6,919 nt of DNA from Oscillospiraceae bacterium (GCA_003453215.1 DMMB01000098.1:1-6919); one strand, 5' to 3'; shown: positions 1 to 5,575, numbered from the stretch's first letter. Notes: generated from the letters alone by a model not told the origin. Numbers and translations are program-made.

Positions 1-46
1 GCTGCGCCCGCGGCGGCGATTCTGCGCATCGCCGGGCCTGCGGCCC
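1..46 (+). repeat. Partial multi-hairpin repeat with TGC triloops, cut by window edge
   Basis: Three hairpin arms lie side by side. The first is cut by the window edge: GC, loop TGC at 3-5, then the right arm GCCCGCGG ending at 13. After a single C (14), the second arm (15-33) is 8+3+8 nt with loop TGC and one T/C mismatch. The third arm (34-46) is GGGCC, loop TGC, GGCCC. The order (arm, one C, arm, arm with no spacer) and the 19-nt length of the middle arm match the complete element at 3305-3385. A further small hairpin, GTTCC/GGAAC with a CCC loop, lies at 62-74. The hairpins are read directly from the sequence; their membership of one repeat family is inference. Confidence 0.55.
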
Positions 47-105
47 TTCCCCCTCCGCAAGGTTCCCCCGGAACAGAATTTTCTTTCTCCGCCCGTCCAT
101 CGCGC

Positions 106-131
106 AAAAAACCCCTCCCTGCCGGGAGAGG
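106..131 (-). terminator. Intrinsic terminator of the sortase gene
   Basis: Read on the minus strand, an 8-bp stem (CCTCTCCC with GGGAGGGG, one T-G pair) closes a GGCA tetraloop and is followed directly by six T. It starts 21 nt after the sortase stop codon, which is the expected place for a Rho-independent terminator. Confidence 0.9.
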
Positions 132-152
132 CTTTGGCTTATTCTGCAGGGT

Positions 153-1313
153 TTAGCCCCATACGTTGGGCTGCTGGTGGTTGGGGTTATAAGTGACAGT
201 TACCGGGCCCATCTCTTCGCCCGGGCGCAGCAGGCGCGCCATAACCACAAACCGCTGGTTATCGGTATTGCCGTAAAAGCGGGTGCAGGTGGAAAGGGTC
301 AGCAGCTTATCGCTGGAATTGACATCCACATTAAAGATGTGACGGGAACGGCTCTGGGCGCCGCTGATGACGCTGCTGATGTTGCCCTCGGCATTGATGT
401 ACCAGTCGGTCCCTTCGGTGTAGAAGCAGGCAAAAATCACAAATGCCATTTCCTCGCTGGGGGTGGAATAATAAATGTAGGGATACTGCTCCGCCCAGCT
501 GGTATAGTGGTAGCTCAGCAGCGATTCAAACATCTGCTGGCCGGCATAGTAAGTGGAGGGGGCAGCATTCCAGCGGCAGTTCTTCCAGTTATGGCCATAA
601 ATCACATTGTTGCTGGAAAGGCTGTCGCCGGTGCCGAACTGGGTGGCCGTCTGGGTCCACAGTACGCCATAGTAGCTCTCGCCGCGGTCCAGCCCGCGGT
701 GCAGATAGTAATGATCCTCACTGGCATTCTGCAGCACCGGGTAATTAATATTGGTGCCGGGAATTTTAAGCCAGGCCTTTACATCGCCGTTGAGCGACTG
801 GTAATAGCTCAGGTTGGAAGCACCGGTATTGCCGGTATAAACGCTGGCTTTAAAGTTGCCGCCGGTCTTTGTGGCAGAAAGCGCCCGGCCGCCGCTGCTT
901 ACCTTGCCGCCGGTCGCGGGCAGTTCGGTGCTGTCGCTGGTGGAGGTATTGGTGCTCTGGGCATTTTTCCGGTCCTGCTCCGCCTTGGCGGCCGCGGCCG
1001 CTTCCTCGGCCGCCTTCTGCAGGGCAGCTTCCGCTTCCTGGTTCGCTTCGGTCACATAGGCCGTCAGATTGGCTTCTGCGGCAGTGCGGCTTTCCCGCAG
1101 CGCCAGCTGAACCCCCTCCTGCTGCGCCTGTTGAGCCTCCGCCGCCGTAGCCAGCGCATTGGTCAGGGCGGTATTGGCGCGGGCGGTCACCACACCGTTT
1201 ACCCCCACGCCGATGACCGCGCACATCGCGACCGTGGCGACTGCGGCAGTCACTCTTCTGCGGCGATATTTTTTAGCCCGTTCGGCTTTGGTTTCTCTGG
1301 TTGTCTCTGCCAT
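153..1313 (-). CDS. Class B sortase, membrane-anchored, with long Ala-rich stalk
   Basis: A cysteine transpeptidase that would cleave sorting signals of exported proteins and join them to the cell wall on the outer face of the membrane. The 386-residue product has a basic cytoplasmic start (KKYRRRR, residues 14-20), one membrane helix (about 22-44), an Ala/Glu/Gln-rich probable coiled-coil stalk (about 47-115), a Ser/Thr/Gly-rich linker (118-165) and a C-terminal catalytic domain (about 168-365). Catalytic residues are His241 in VIYGHNW, Cys343 in TLSTC and Arg354 in NQRFVV. The WLKIPGTNINYPVLQ stretch is typical of class B. Class B enzymes usually have about 220-260 residues, so the stalk and linker are extra. 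The linker contains LPATGG at residues 131-136, itself a sortase-type motif. The start has AAGGAG 6 nt upstream. The gene appears to stand alone between its own promoter and terminator, with no substrate gene beside it. Class assignment is secure; the substrate is unknown. Confidence 0.93.
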   Translation of the reverse strand: MAETTRETKAERAKKYRRRRVTAAVATVAMCAVIGVGVNGVVTARANTALTNALATAAEAQQAQQEGVQLALRESRTAAEANLTAYVTEANQEAEAALQKAAEEAAAAAKAEQDRKNAQSTNTSTSDSTELPATGGKVSSGGRALSATKTGGNFKASVYTGNTGASNLSYYQSLNGDVKAWLKIPGTNINYPVLQNASEDHYYLHRGLDRGESYYGVLWTQTATQFGTGDSLSSNNVIYGHNWKNCRWNAAPSTYYAGQQMFESLLSYHYTSWAEQYPYIYYSTPSEEMAFVIFACFYTEGTDWYINAEGNISSVISGAQSRSRHIFNVDVNSSDKLLTLSTCTRFYGNTDNQRFVVMARLLRPGEEMGPVTVTYNPNHQQPNVWG

Positions 1314-1374
1314 AATGTTCTCCTTCTTTTGGAGTCGCTGCCTTTCTGCGGCAGCACTGCCGGTTTATGGAGCC

Positions 1375-1402
1375 AGTATAGCATATTTTTTCCGTTTTGC
1401 AA
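1375..1402 (-). promoter_or_regulatory. Probable promoter of the sortase gene
   Basis: On the minus strand, TTGCAA (1397-1402) and TATACT (1375-1380) are 16 bp apart. The -10 is preceded by TGC, giving an extended -10 (TGnTATACT). The start site would be near 1368, leaving a leader of about 55 nt before the ATG at 1313. The surrounding stretch is the AT-rich part of this gap. Confidence 0.6.
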
Positions 1403-1455
1403 AGAGCTTTCCTGTACTGGGTTTATTTCCCTGCGCAGCAGAATAAGCCGGGAGC

Positions 1456-1488
1456 CGGGTACGGGCCTGCGGCCCGGAACCCCGTTCC
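1456..1488 (+). repeat. Hairpin repeat with TGC triloop
   Basis: CGGGCC (1462-1467), loop TGC, GGCCCG (1471-1476) is a perfect 6-bp hairpin. It abuts GGAAC-CCC-GTTCC (1476-1488), with one G shared between them. The 13 nt at 1463-1475 are identical to 34-46 at the left edge. A wider pairing of GGGT (1457-1460) with ACCC (1479-1482) competes with the second hairpin. The rest of the gap (1403-1543) shows no gene. It does not have the full architecture of the element at 3305-3385. Confidence 0.5.
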
Positions 1489-1543
1489 TGCGTAAATCTT
1501 CATCCGGAGTCCCTCTCCCCAGCCGCGTTTCCCACCCCTATTC

Positions 1544-1573
1544 AAAAAGGCCGGCCCCATAGCGGAGACCGGC
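1544..1573 (-). terminator. Intrinsic terminator of the GNAT / HD-GNAT operon
   Basis: On the minus strand, GCCGG and CCGGC form the outer stem, continued inward by CTCC with GGGG, with a single bulged T and the loop GCTAT. The stem is followed by CTTTTTG. It begins about 9 nt after the stop codon of the HD-GNAT gene. Confidence 0.85.
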
Positions 1574-1581
1574 TCTTTTCT

Positions 1582-2607
1582 TTATTTCTGCAGTTCCTTC
1601 TTCATCCAGTCCGGTGCAAATTCGGTATAGCCGTGTTTGGGGTAAAAGCAGTGGGATTCAAAATATTCCCGGCCGCCCAGGTGAATCTGTGCCGCCGTTT
1701 TGCCCTGCTCCTGCAGGTGCTTCTCCGCCGTTTCCAGCAGCGCAGTGCCTATCCCCTGCCGCTTTTTATCGGCCTTGATATACAGGCGGCGCAGCTTGGC
1801 CTCACTGGTTCCAGGCAGGGAGATATATCCCCCGCAGCCAATAACCCGGTCGTCCTCATCAATCACCAGCCAGAACATATCTCCCTTATCCAGGTAGCAG
1901 CCCCGAACATCCAGCAGATCATCATTGAGGTGCGGCGGTCTTCCAATGGCGTCCTTGGCCTCCAGCACCATGCAGATCATGTCATCCCGGTACTTTTCCT
2001 CGTAGGGAATAATCCGGTAGCCCTTGCCGCTCGGCTCTGTGTTCTTTTTCCCTTCCGCAATCTTCTTCTCTGTATCCTCCAGCATTTCCTGCCGCAGCGC
2101 TGTCAGGTAGGGAGAAAATTCTGCCTTATCCCAGCCGTAGGTGCGGTTCAGTTCGTACTCCTCTGGGATCCAGGTGGAAAGCGGCGATTCGTTGTGCTGG
2201 ATCACCGCCTCAAAATTATCAATGGCCTTGTAAATTTTCGCTTCGATGGTCTCCCGCGCCGCCATTTCCTCATACAGGGCACGCATCTCCCCGGCGTAGG
2301 GCTGCGGCAGGGCAGCTACCCAGCGGTACAGCAGCTTTTCTTCGTTTTCTTCATTCGCTTTCGTCTTGCGGAAGGCGGGAATATCCCCCGTAAAGGCCTC
2401 GCCCAGGTCATGGATCAGCAGCATTTTAATCACCTTATCCATGTCCGCTTCCGGGAATTCATCCCGCAGGAAATAGGCCATCAGAGCTGCGCGCCAGCAG
2501 TGCTCCGCCACGCTCTCGTGCCGGCCCCCTGCGGTGTAGCAATGCCGCGTCGTATCTTTCAGCCGGTCGGCCACCGCCAGTGCATCCAGCAGTTTTCTCG
2601 GTTCCAT
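1582..2607 (-). CDS. HD-domain phosphohydrolase (YfbR-like) fused to GNAT acetyltransferase
   Basis: A two-domain cytoplasmic protein of 341 residues. Residues 1-190 are an HD hydrolase of the HD_3/YfbR type: RHESVAEHCW (29-38, metal ligand His36), LLIHDLGEAFTGDIP (63-77, with His66-Asp67) and KAIDNFE (127-133, Asp130). Known members are metal-dependent 5'-deoxynucleotidases acting on dNMPs, so nucleotide hydrolysis is likely but the substrate is not shown. A charged linker (about 180-196) leads to a GNAT domain (about 197-341). Its acetyl-CoA loop is KRQGIG (282-287), with Lys in place of the usual first Arg/Gln, and HCFYPKHGY (319-327) is the usual end-of-domain segment. No stop or frame change separates the domains, so this is a true fusion. 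AAGGAGG sits 8 nt before the ATG. It follows the other GNAT gene by 18 bp, so they are very likely co-transcribed. The acetyl acceptor is unknown. Confidence 0.88.
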   Translation of the reverse strand: MEPRKLLDALAVADRLKDTTRHCYTAGGRHESVAEHCWRAALMAYFLRDEFPEADMDKVIKMLLIHDLGEAFTGDIPAFRKTKANEENEEKLLYRWVAALPQPYAGEMRALYEEMAARETIEAKIYKAIDNFEAVIQHNESPLSTWIPEEYELNRTYGWDKAEFSPYLTALRQEMLEDTEKKIAEGKKNTEPSGKGYRIIPYEEKYRDDMICMVLEAKDAIGRPPHLNDDLLDVRGCYLDKGDMFWLVIDEDDRVIGCGGYISLPGTSEAKLRRLYIKADKKRQGIGTALLETAEKHLQEQGKTAAQIHLGGREYFESHCFYPKHGYTEFAPDWMKKELQK

Positions 2608-2625
2608 CGTGATGTCCTCCTTCTA

Positions 2626-3147
2626 TTACAGCAGCTTTTCGTACAGTCTAAACCACTTTAGCCCGTACGCTCCGTAGCCCAGGTCCACCGTGGCTATGTA
2701 CCGGAAACCACAGCTTTCATACAGTTTTATCGCCGGGGTATTAATTTCGTGCACATCCAGCCGCAGTGCCTTTTTGCCCTGTTGGCGGGCCCATTGCTCC
2801 GCGTATTCCAGCAGGGCCCGGCCCACTCCCTTGCCGCGGCAGTCCGGCCCCACCGCAAAGGTATAAATCGTCAGCTGTTCTTCCTCCGCCAGCGGCAGCT
2901 GCCAGGGGGCGCTGCGGGCATTTTGTTCCTGTTCCTCCCGCAGCATCATGGTTCCTATAACCATCCCATTTTCTTCCGCGATAAAAAGTTCCCCGGCCGC
3001 TTCCCCCGCTTGGGCGTCCCGCAGGGTGGGGTAATCTCCCTTGGCCCAGCCGGGATAGTTCTCTCCGGCTTCCAGGGTATCGCATACGGCATCGTACAAA
3101 GCCGCCACCGCTTCTATCTCCTGTTTTTTCGCTTTTCTTACCTGCAT
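2626..3147 (-). CDS. GNAT-family N-acetyltransferase
   Basis: A 173-residue protein that transfers an acetyl group from acetyl-CoA to an unknown amine. The GNAT fold is complete: first strand and helix (1-25), a WAKGDYPT segment (34-41), central strands around 53-70 and 91-100, the acetyl-CoA loop RGKGVG (104-109), and NTPAIKLYESCGF (136-148). I chose the ATG at 3147. It has AAAGGA 6 nt upstream, its product begins at the usual MxxRxA of the family, and a -10-like TACAAT lies just before it. Longer in-frame starts exist (ATG at 3177, TTG at 3204) but have no well-placed ribosome site and would run through the promoter. First gene of a two-gene operon with the HD-GNAT fusion. It resembles the GNAT at 5037-5561 in length and in the W-x-x-G-x-Y-P-T motif. 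Confidence 0.88.
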   Translation of the reverse strand: MQVRKAKKQEIEAVAALYDAVCDTLEAGENYPGWAKGDYPTLRDAQAGEAAGELFIAEENGMVIGTMMLREEQEQNARSAPWQLPLAEEEQLTIYTFAVGPDCRGKGVGRALLEYAEQWARQQGKKALRLDVHEINTPAIKLYESCGFRYIATVDLGYGAYGLKWFRLYEKLL

Positions 3148-3153
3148 TTCGGA

Positions 3154-3159
3154 TCCTTT
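3154..3159 (-). promoter_or_regulatory. Ribosome binding site that fixes the GNAT start
   Basis: AAAGGA on the minus strand lies 6 nt before the ATG at 3147. The longer in-frame starts lack an equally placed site, so this decides the start. Confidence 0.7.
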
Positions 3160-3175
3160 CCGGGCTTTTTCTCTC

Positions 3176-3204
3176 ATTGTAGTCCATTCCCGGCCTCCCC
3201 GCAA
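3176..3204 (-). promoter_or_regulatory. Possible promoter of the GNAT / HD-GNAT operon
   Basis: On the minus strand, TTGCGG (3199-3204) and TACAAT (3176-3181) are 17 bp apart. The -10 matches the consensus at 5 of 6 positions, the -35 at 3 of 6. The start site would fall near 3169, about 22 nt before the ATG, leaving room for the ribosome site. It is divergent from the mtaB promoter, with 20 bp between the two. Confidence 0.4.
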
Positions 3205-3224
3205 GTCCTTTTGCCCGGTACGGC

Positions 3225-3253
3225 TTGCTACTTCTCCGCAAATTCGCTATAAT
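3225..3253 (+). promoter_or_regulatory. Promoter of the mtaB unit
   Basis: TTGCTA (3225-3230) and a perfect TATAAT (3248-3253) are separated by 17 bp, the ideal sigma-A spacing. The start site should be near 3260. That gives an unusually long leader of about 170 nt before the mtaB ATG, and the leader contains the structured element at 3278-3395. Confidence 0.7.
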
Positions 3254-3277
3254 AATATGATTAGAAATCCCACCTCT

Positions 3278-3395
3278 CCGGGTTTCTGCAAAATCCCGGC
3301 TCCGGGCCGCCGGCCCCCCCGGCAAAGCCGGGGCCAGCGGTCTGCGACCGCTGAAACCGCCCTGCGGGCGGTTTGGCCGGCGGCCAGCTTTTTCT
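3278..3395 (+). other. Cloverleaf-shaped inverted-repeat element in the mtaB leader
   Basis: An 11-bp closing stem without mismatch (3305-3315 with 3375-3385) encloses three perfect hairpins: arm 1, 7 bp with AAA loop (3317-3333); arm 2, 8 bp with TGC loop (3335-3353); arm 3, 9 bp with TGC loop (3354-3374). Only two bases inside the closing stem, C3316 and C3334, are unpaired apart from the loops. A further hairpin (CCGGG/CCCGG plus TTT/AAA, one bulge, CTGCA loop) precedes it at 3278-3299. A T-run (3389-3393) follows three bases after the closing stem. It sits between the promoter and the mtaB ribosome binding site, so it should be transcribed. It could be a leader regulator, a small RNA with readthrough, or a REP-like repeat. 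It is not a tRNA: there are no 7-base loops and no T-arm. The pairing is seen in the sequence; the function is unknown. Confidence 0.7.
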
Positions 3396-3431
3396 CCCGC
3401 CCTATCTCATCTCTCCCCTGGAGGCCTCTCT

Positions 3432-4736
3432 ATGCGCGTTGCATTTTACACCCTTGGCTGCAAGGTCAACCAATACGAAACCGAAGTGCTTTCGGCCCGC
3501 TTTGCCGCCGAAGGCTTTGATGTCGTCCCCGGGCACGCCCCCGGCTGCGATGTTTACGTCGTCGGCAGCTGCACCGTCACCGCCGAAGGCGACCGCAAAA
3601 CCCGTCAGGCCGTCCGCCGCTTTCGGCGGGAAAATCCTGGCGCCATCGTGGTGCTCACCGGCTGCTACCCGCAGGCGTTCCCGCAGGAGGCTGCCGCCGT
3701 CACGGAAGCCGATATTGTAACCGGCGCTCTGGGCCGCGCCGCCCTGCCGCAGCTGGTCAAAGATTTTTCCCTCGATCACCAGCGCATTGTTAATATTCCA
3801 AAGCACGAAAAAGGCGAGGATTTCGAAGCCTGCTCCGCCGCCGATTTTGGCGTGCGCACCCGGGCGTTCCTCAAAATTCAGGATGGCTGCGATAACTGGT
3901 GCAGCTATTGCATCATCCCCGCTGCACGCGGCCCGGTACGCAGCAAGCCCATGCCGGAACTGCAGGCGGAACTGACCACCCTGGCACAGAACGGCTACCG
4001 CGAGGTTGTCCTCACCGGCATCAACCTTTCCAATTACGGCCGGGAATGGGGTCTGCACCTCTCCGATGCCGTCTTGGCGGCAGCCGCCACCCCCGGTATC
4101 GAGCGGGTTCGTCTCGGTTCCATCGAACCGGATCTTCTCACCCCGGAGGAAATTTACCGCCTGGCGGAAGGCTGCGGCGATAAACTCTGCCCGCAGTTCC
4201 ACCTTTCGCTGCAAAGCGGCTGCGATGCCACCCTGCGCCGCATGAACCGTCACTATGATACCGCCCAGTACCGCGCCGTAGCCGAAGCAGTGCGTCAAGC
4301 CTTCCCCGGAGCCGCCCTCACCACCGATATGATGGTCGGCTTTGCCGGCGAAACCGAAGCGGATCACCAGGAGTCTTTGCAATTTGCCCGTGAGATCGGC
4401 TTTGCCAAAATTCACGCCTTTGCGTACAGCCAGCGCCCCGGCACCCGCGCCGCCGCCATGCCGGATCAGGTCTCCCCGGCCGATAAAAAGCGCCGCTGCG
4501 CGGAGCTCATTACCGTTGCCGCCGAGCTGCGGAAAACCGCCCTCACCGCCATGCTGGGGCAGACCCAGTCGGTTCTTTTCGAAAGCCGCGGTCGGCAGGG
4601 CTGCACCGGCTACACCCCCAATTACACTCCCGTCACCGTTTTTGATCCCGCCATCCACCCCGGCGAAATTCGCCCGGTGCTGCTCACCGCCATCGCCCCC
4701 GATGCCGATGGCTGCGAGGGAATTCTTACCGATTGA
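3432..4736 (+). CDS. mtaB: tRNA t6A37 methylthiotransferase MtaB
   Basis: A radical SAM enzyme that adds a methylthio group to C2 of N6-threonylcarbamoyladenosine at tRNA position 37, giving ms2t6A in tRNAs that read ANN codons and supporting accurate decoding. The 434-residue length is normal. The N-terminal methylthiotransferase domain opens with FYTLGCKVNQYETE, the signature that separates MtaB from MiaB and RimO. Its auxiliary cluster cysteines are Cys10, Cys47 and Cys78. The radical SAM domain carries Cys153, Cys157 and Cys160 (GCDNWCSYC), LTGINLSNYG (194-203), LSLQSGCD (258-265) and TDMMVGFAGET (298-308). The C-terminal TRAM-like RNA-binding domain spans about 372-434. GGAGG lies 7 nt before the ATG. 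First gene of the plus-strand unit, behind a long structured leader. The next gene is 139 bp away, so readthrough to the following genes is likely but not certain. Confidence 0.96.
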   Translation: MRVAFYTLGCKVNQYETEVLSARFAAEGFDVVPGHAPGCDVYVVGSCTVTAEGDRKTRQAVRRFRRENPGAIVVLTGCYPQAFPQEAAAVTEADIVTGALGRAALPQLVKDFSLDHQRIVNIPKHEKGEDFEACSAADFGVRTRAFLKIQDGCDNWCSYCIIPAARGPVRSKPMPELQAELTTLAQNGYREVVLTGINLSNYGREWGLHLSDAVLAAAATPGIERVRLGSIEPDLLTPEEIYRLAEGCGDKLCPQFHLSLQSGCDATLRRMNRHYDTAQYRAVAEAVRQAFPGAALTTDMMVGFAGETEADHQESLQFAREIGFAKIHAFAYSQRPGTRAAAMPDQVSPADKKRRCAELITVAAELRKTALTAMLGQTQSVLFESRGRQGCTGYTPNYTPVTVFDPAIHPGEIRPVLLTAIAPDADGCEGILTD

Positions 4737-4762
4737 TCTTTGAGAAGCTTTCCACTTCCCCG

Positions 4763-4818
4763 CAAGATCTTGTTTCGGATATAATTCCCCTTGTCAAAGT
4801 TCCTGTCCGCCGCAAAAT
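4763..4818 (+). promoter_or_regulatory. Possible internal promoter region before the small membrane protein gene
   Basis: The 139-bp gap after mtaB is the AT-richer part of the plus unit. It holds a perfect 10-bp palindrome CAAGATCTTG (4763-4772), a consensus TATAAT (4780-4785) with no good -35, and a TTGTCA (4791-4796) 16 bp before CAAAAT (4813-4818). Either hexamer set could give a second promoter for the three downstream genes. No convincing terminator for mtaB is seen; a short ACGCC/GGCGT hairpin near 4819-4833 lacks a T-run. Confidence 0.3.
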
Positions 4819-4861
4819 ACGCCCTACTGGCGTCTCACCAGCACCCCCGCTGAAAGTTCTG

Positions 4862-4868
4862 AAAGGAG
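4862..4868 (+). promoter_or_regulatory. Ribosome binding site of the 47-residue protein gene
   Basis: AAAGGAG ends 7 nt before the ATG at 4876. This strong site is the main support for translation of the short gene. Confidence 0.75.
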
Positions 4869-4875
4869 CCACCCC

Positions 4876-5019
4876 ATGACCCTTCTCTACCTCATCACCT
4901 CCCTCTTCACCATGCTGTCGCTGGTGCTCAGCGTTCGCCGCGTGCCCCGCGCTGTCACCGTCCTGCAGGCTGTCGCTTTTGCCTGCGCTGTCGCCTTGTT
5001 CATTCATTATCTCGCTTAA
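4876..5019 (+). CDS. Small two-helix membrane protein, 47 residues, unknown function
   Basis: I do not recognise this protein. It reads from ATG to TAA with AAAGGAG 7 nt upstream. The product is almost wholly hydrophobic: one helix at about residues 2-20, a short basic turn RRVPR (21-25) and a second helix at about 27-46. This is a helical hairpin, and the positive-inside rule would place the turn in the cytoplasm and both ends outside. There is no cleavable signal peptide and no Asp or Glu. The following GNAT gene starts 17 bp after its stop, with its own AAAGGAG, so the two are almost certainly on one transcript. It could be an accessory subunit, a regulator of a membrane partner, or a toxin-like peptide, but no antitoxin partner is evident. 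Translation is well supported by signal and spacing; the role is open. Confidence 0.72.
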   Translation: MTLLYLITSLFTMLSLVLSVRRVPRAVTVLQAVAFACAVALFIHYLA

Positions 5020-5036
5020 TAATAAAGGAGCTTCCC

Positions 5037-5561
5037 ATGCTGTTTCGTCCCGCCACTGTATCCGATTTAGATGCCATTGAGGCGCACTATACCGAACTGC
5101 TCACCCACGAAGCCGAAACCGGCCGCAGCACTACCAACTGGTCGCTGGGGGTCTATCCCACCCGGCAAACCGCCGCCGCAGCCCTGGCCGCCGGTACCCT
5201 GTGGGTGTTGGAACGAGAGGGTCAGGTTTTTGCCAGCGTCATCCTCAATCATCACCAGGATGATTTCTATGCCACCATTGGCTGGCAGTACCCCGCCCCG
5301 CCGCAGCAGGTTCTGGTGGTTCATACCCTCTGCATTCCGCCCCGCTTTGCCGGGCAGGGCCTTGGCCGGGAGTGTGTCTCCCGCATCAAGCAGCAGGCCG
5401 CCGCCATGGGCTGCACCGTCATTCGGCTGGATACCTGGGCCGGCAATGTTCCCGCCGCCACCCTGTACCAAAAGAATGGTTTTTCACTTTGCGGGCGTGC
5501 CCAGGTGCTTTTTCAGGGCAAAATACCGGAAGAACTCATTTTCCTCGAATATAAACTCTAA
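5037..5561 (+). CDS. GNAT-family N-acetyltransferase
   Basis: A 174-residue acetyltransferase of the GNAT fold using acetyl-CoA; the acceptor is unknown. The domain is complete: N-terminal strand and helix (FRPATVSDLDAIEAHY, 3-18), NWSLGVYPT (34-42), central strands about 53-72 and 91-100, the acetyl-CoA loop FAGQGLG (104-110, without the usual Arg/Gln at the first loop position but with Arg103 just before), and AATLYQKNGF (130-139). AAAGGAG lies 6 nt before the ATG. It sits 17 bp after the small membrane protein gene and 14 bp before the DUF512 gene, so it belongs to the same transcript. It is similar throughout in layout to the GNAT at 2626-3147, sharing W-x-x-G-x-Y-P-T, and may be a distant paralogue. 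Family is secure; specific function cannot be called. Confidence 0.9.
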   Translation: MLFRPATVSDLDAIEAHYTELLTHEAETGRSTTNWSLGVYPTRQTAAAALAAGTLWVLEREGQVFASVILNHHQDDFYATIGWQYPAPPQQVLVVHTLCIPPRFAGQGLGRECVSRIKQQAAAMGCTVIRLDTWAGNVPAATLYQKNGFSLCGRAQVLFQGKIPEELIFLEYKL

Positions 5562-5575
5562 TCAGGAGATCCCCT

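Noticed and set aside
906..923. LPATGG taken as a true cell-wall sorting signal, making this protein a sortase substrate fusion.
   Set aside because: No hydrophobic segment and positive tail follow the motif; the catalytic domain does. It is kept only as a possible self-cleavage or pseudosubstrate site.
177..1562. Long plus-strand open frame opposite the sortase.
   Set aside because: It is an antisense shadow caused by high GC. The opposite frame has full sortase motifs, a ribosome site, a promoter and a terminator.
3148..3204. Longer GNAT start codons at 3177 (ATG) and 3204 (TTG).
   Set aside because: They lack a well-placed ribosome site, add an unrelated charged stretch before the family start and overlap the likely -10; the ATG at 3147 has AAAGGA 6 nt upstream.
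3305..3385. The cloverleaf shape and length near 80 nt suggest a tRNA gene.
   Set aside because: All loops are 3 nt. There is no 7-base anticodon loop, no T-arm consensus and no D-arm, and the closing stem has 11 rather than 7 bp.
3257..3520. Possible leader peptide starting at ATG 3257 in the mtaB leader.
   Set aside because: The ATG lies only 4 nt after the -10 hexamer, at or before the expected transcript start. It has no ribosome site, and the product is arginine/proline-rich noise running into mtaB.
3402..4658. Long minus-strand open frame opposite mtaB.
   Set aside because: Low-complexity Gly/Ala-rich translation with no recognisable domain; mtaB motifs occupy the other strand.
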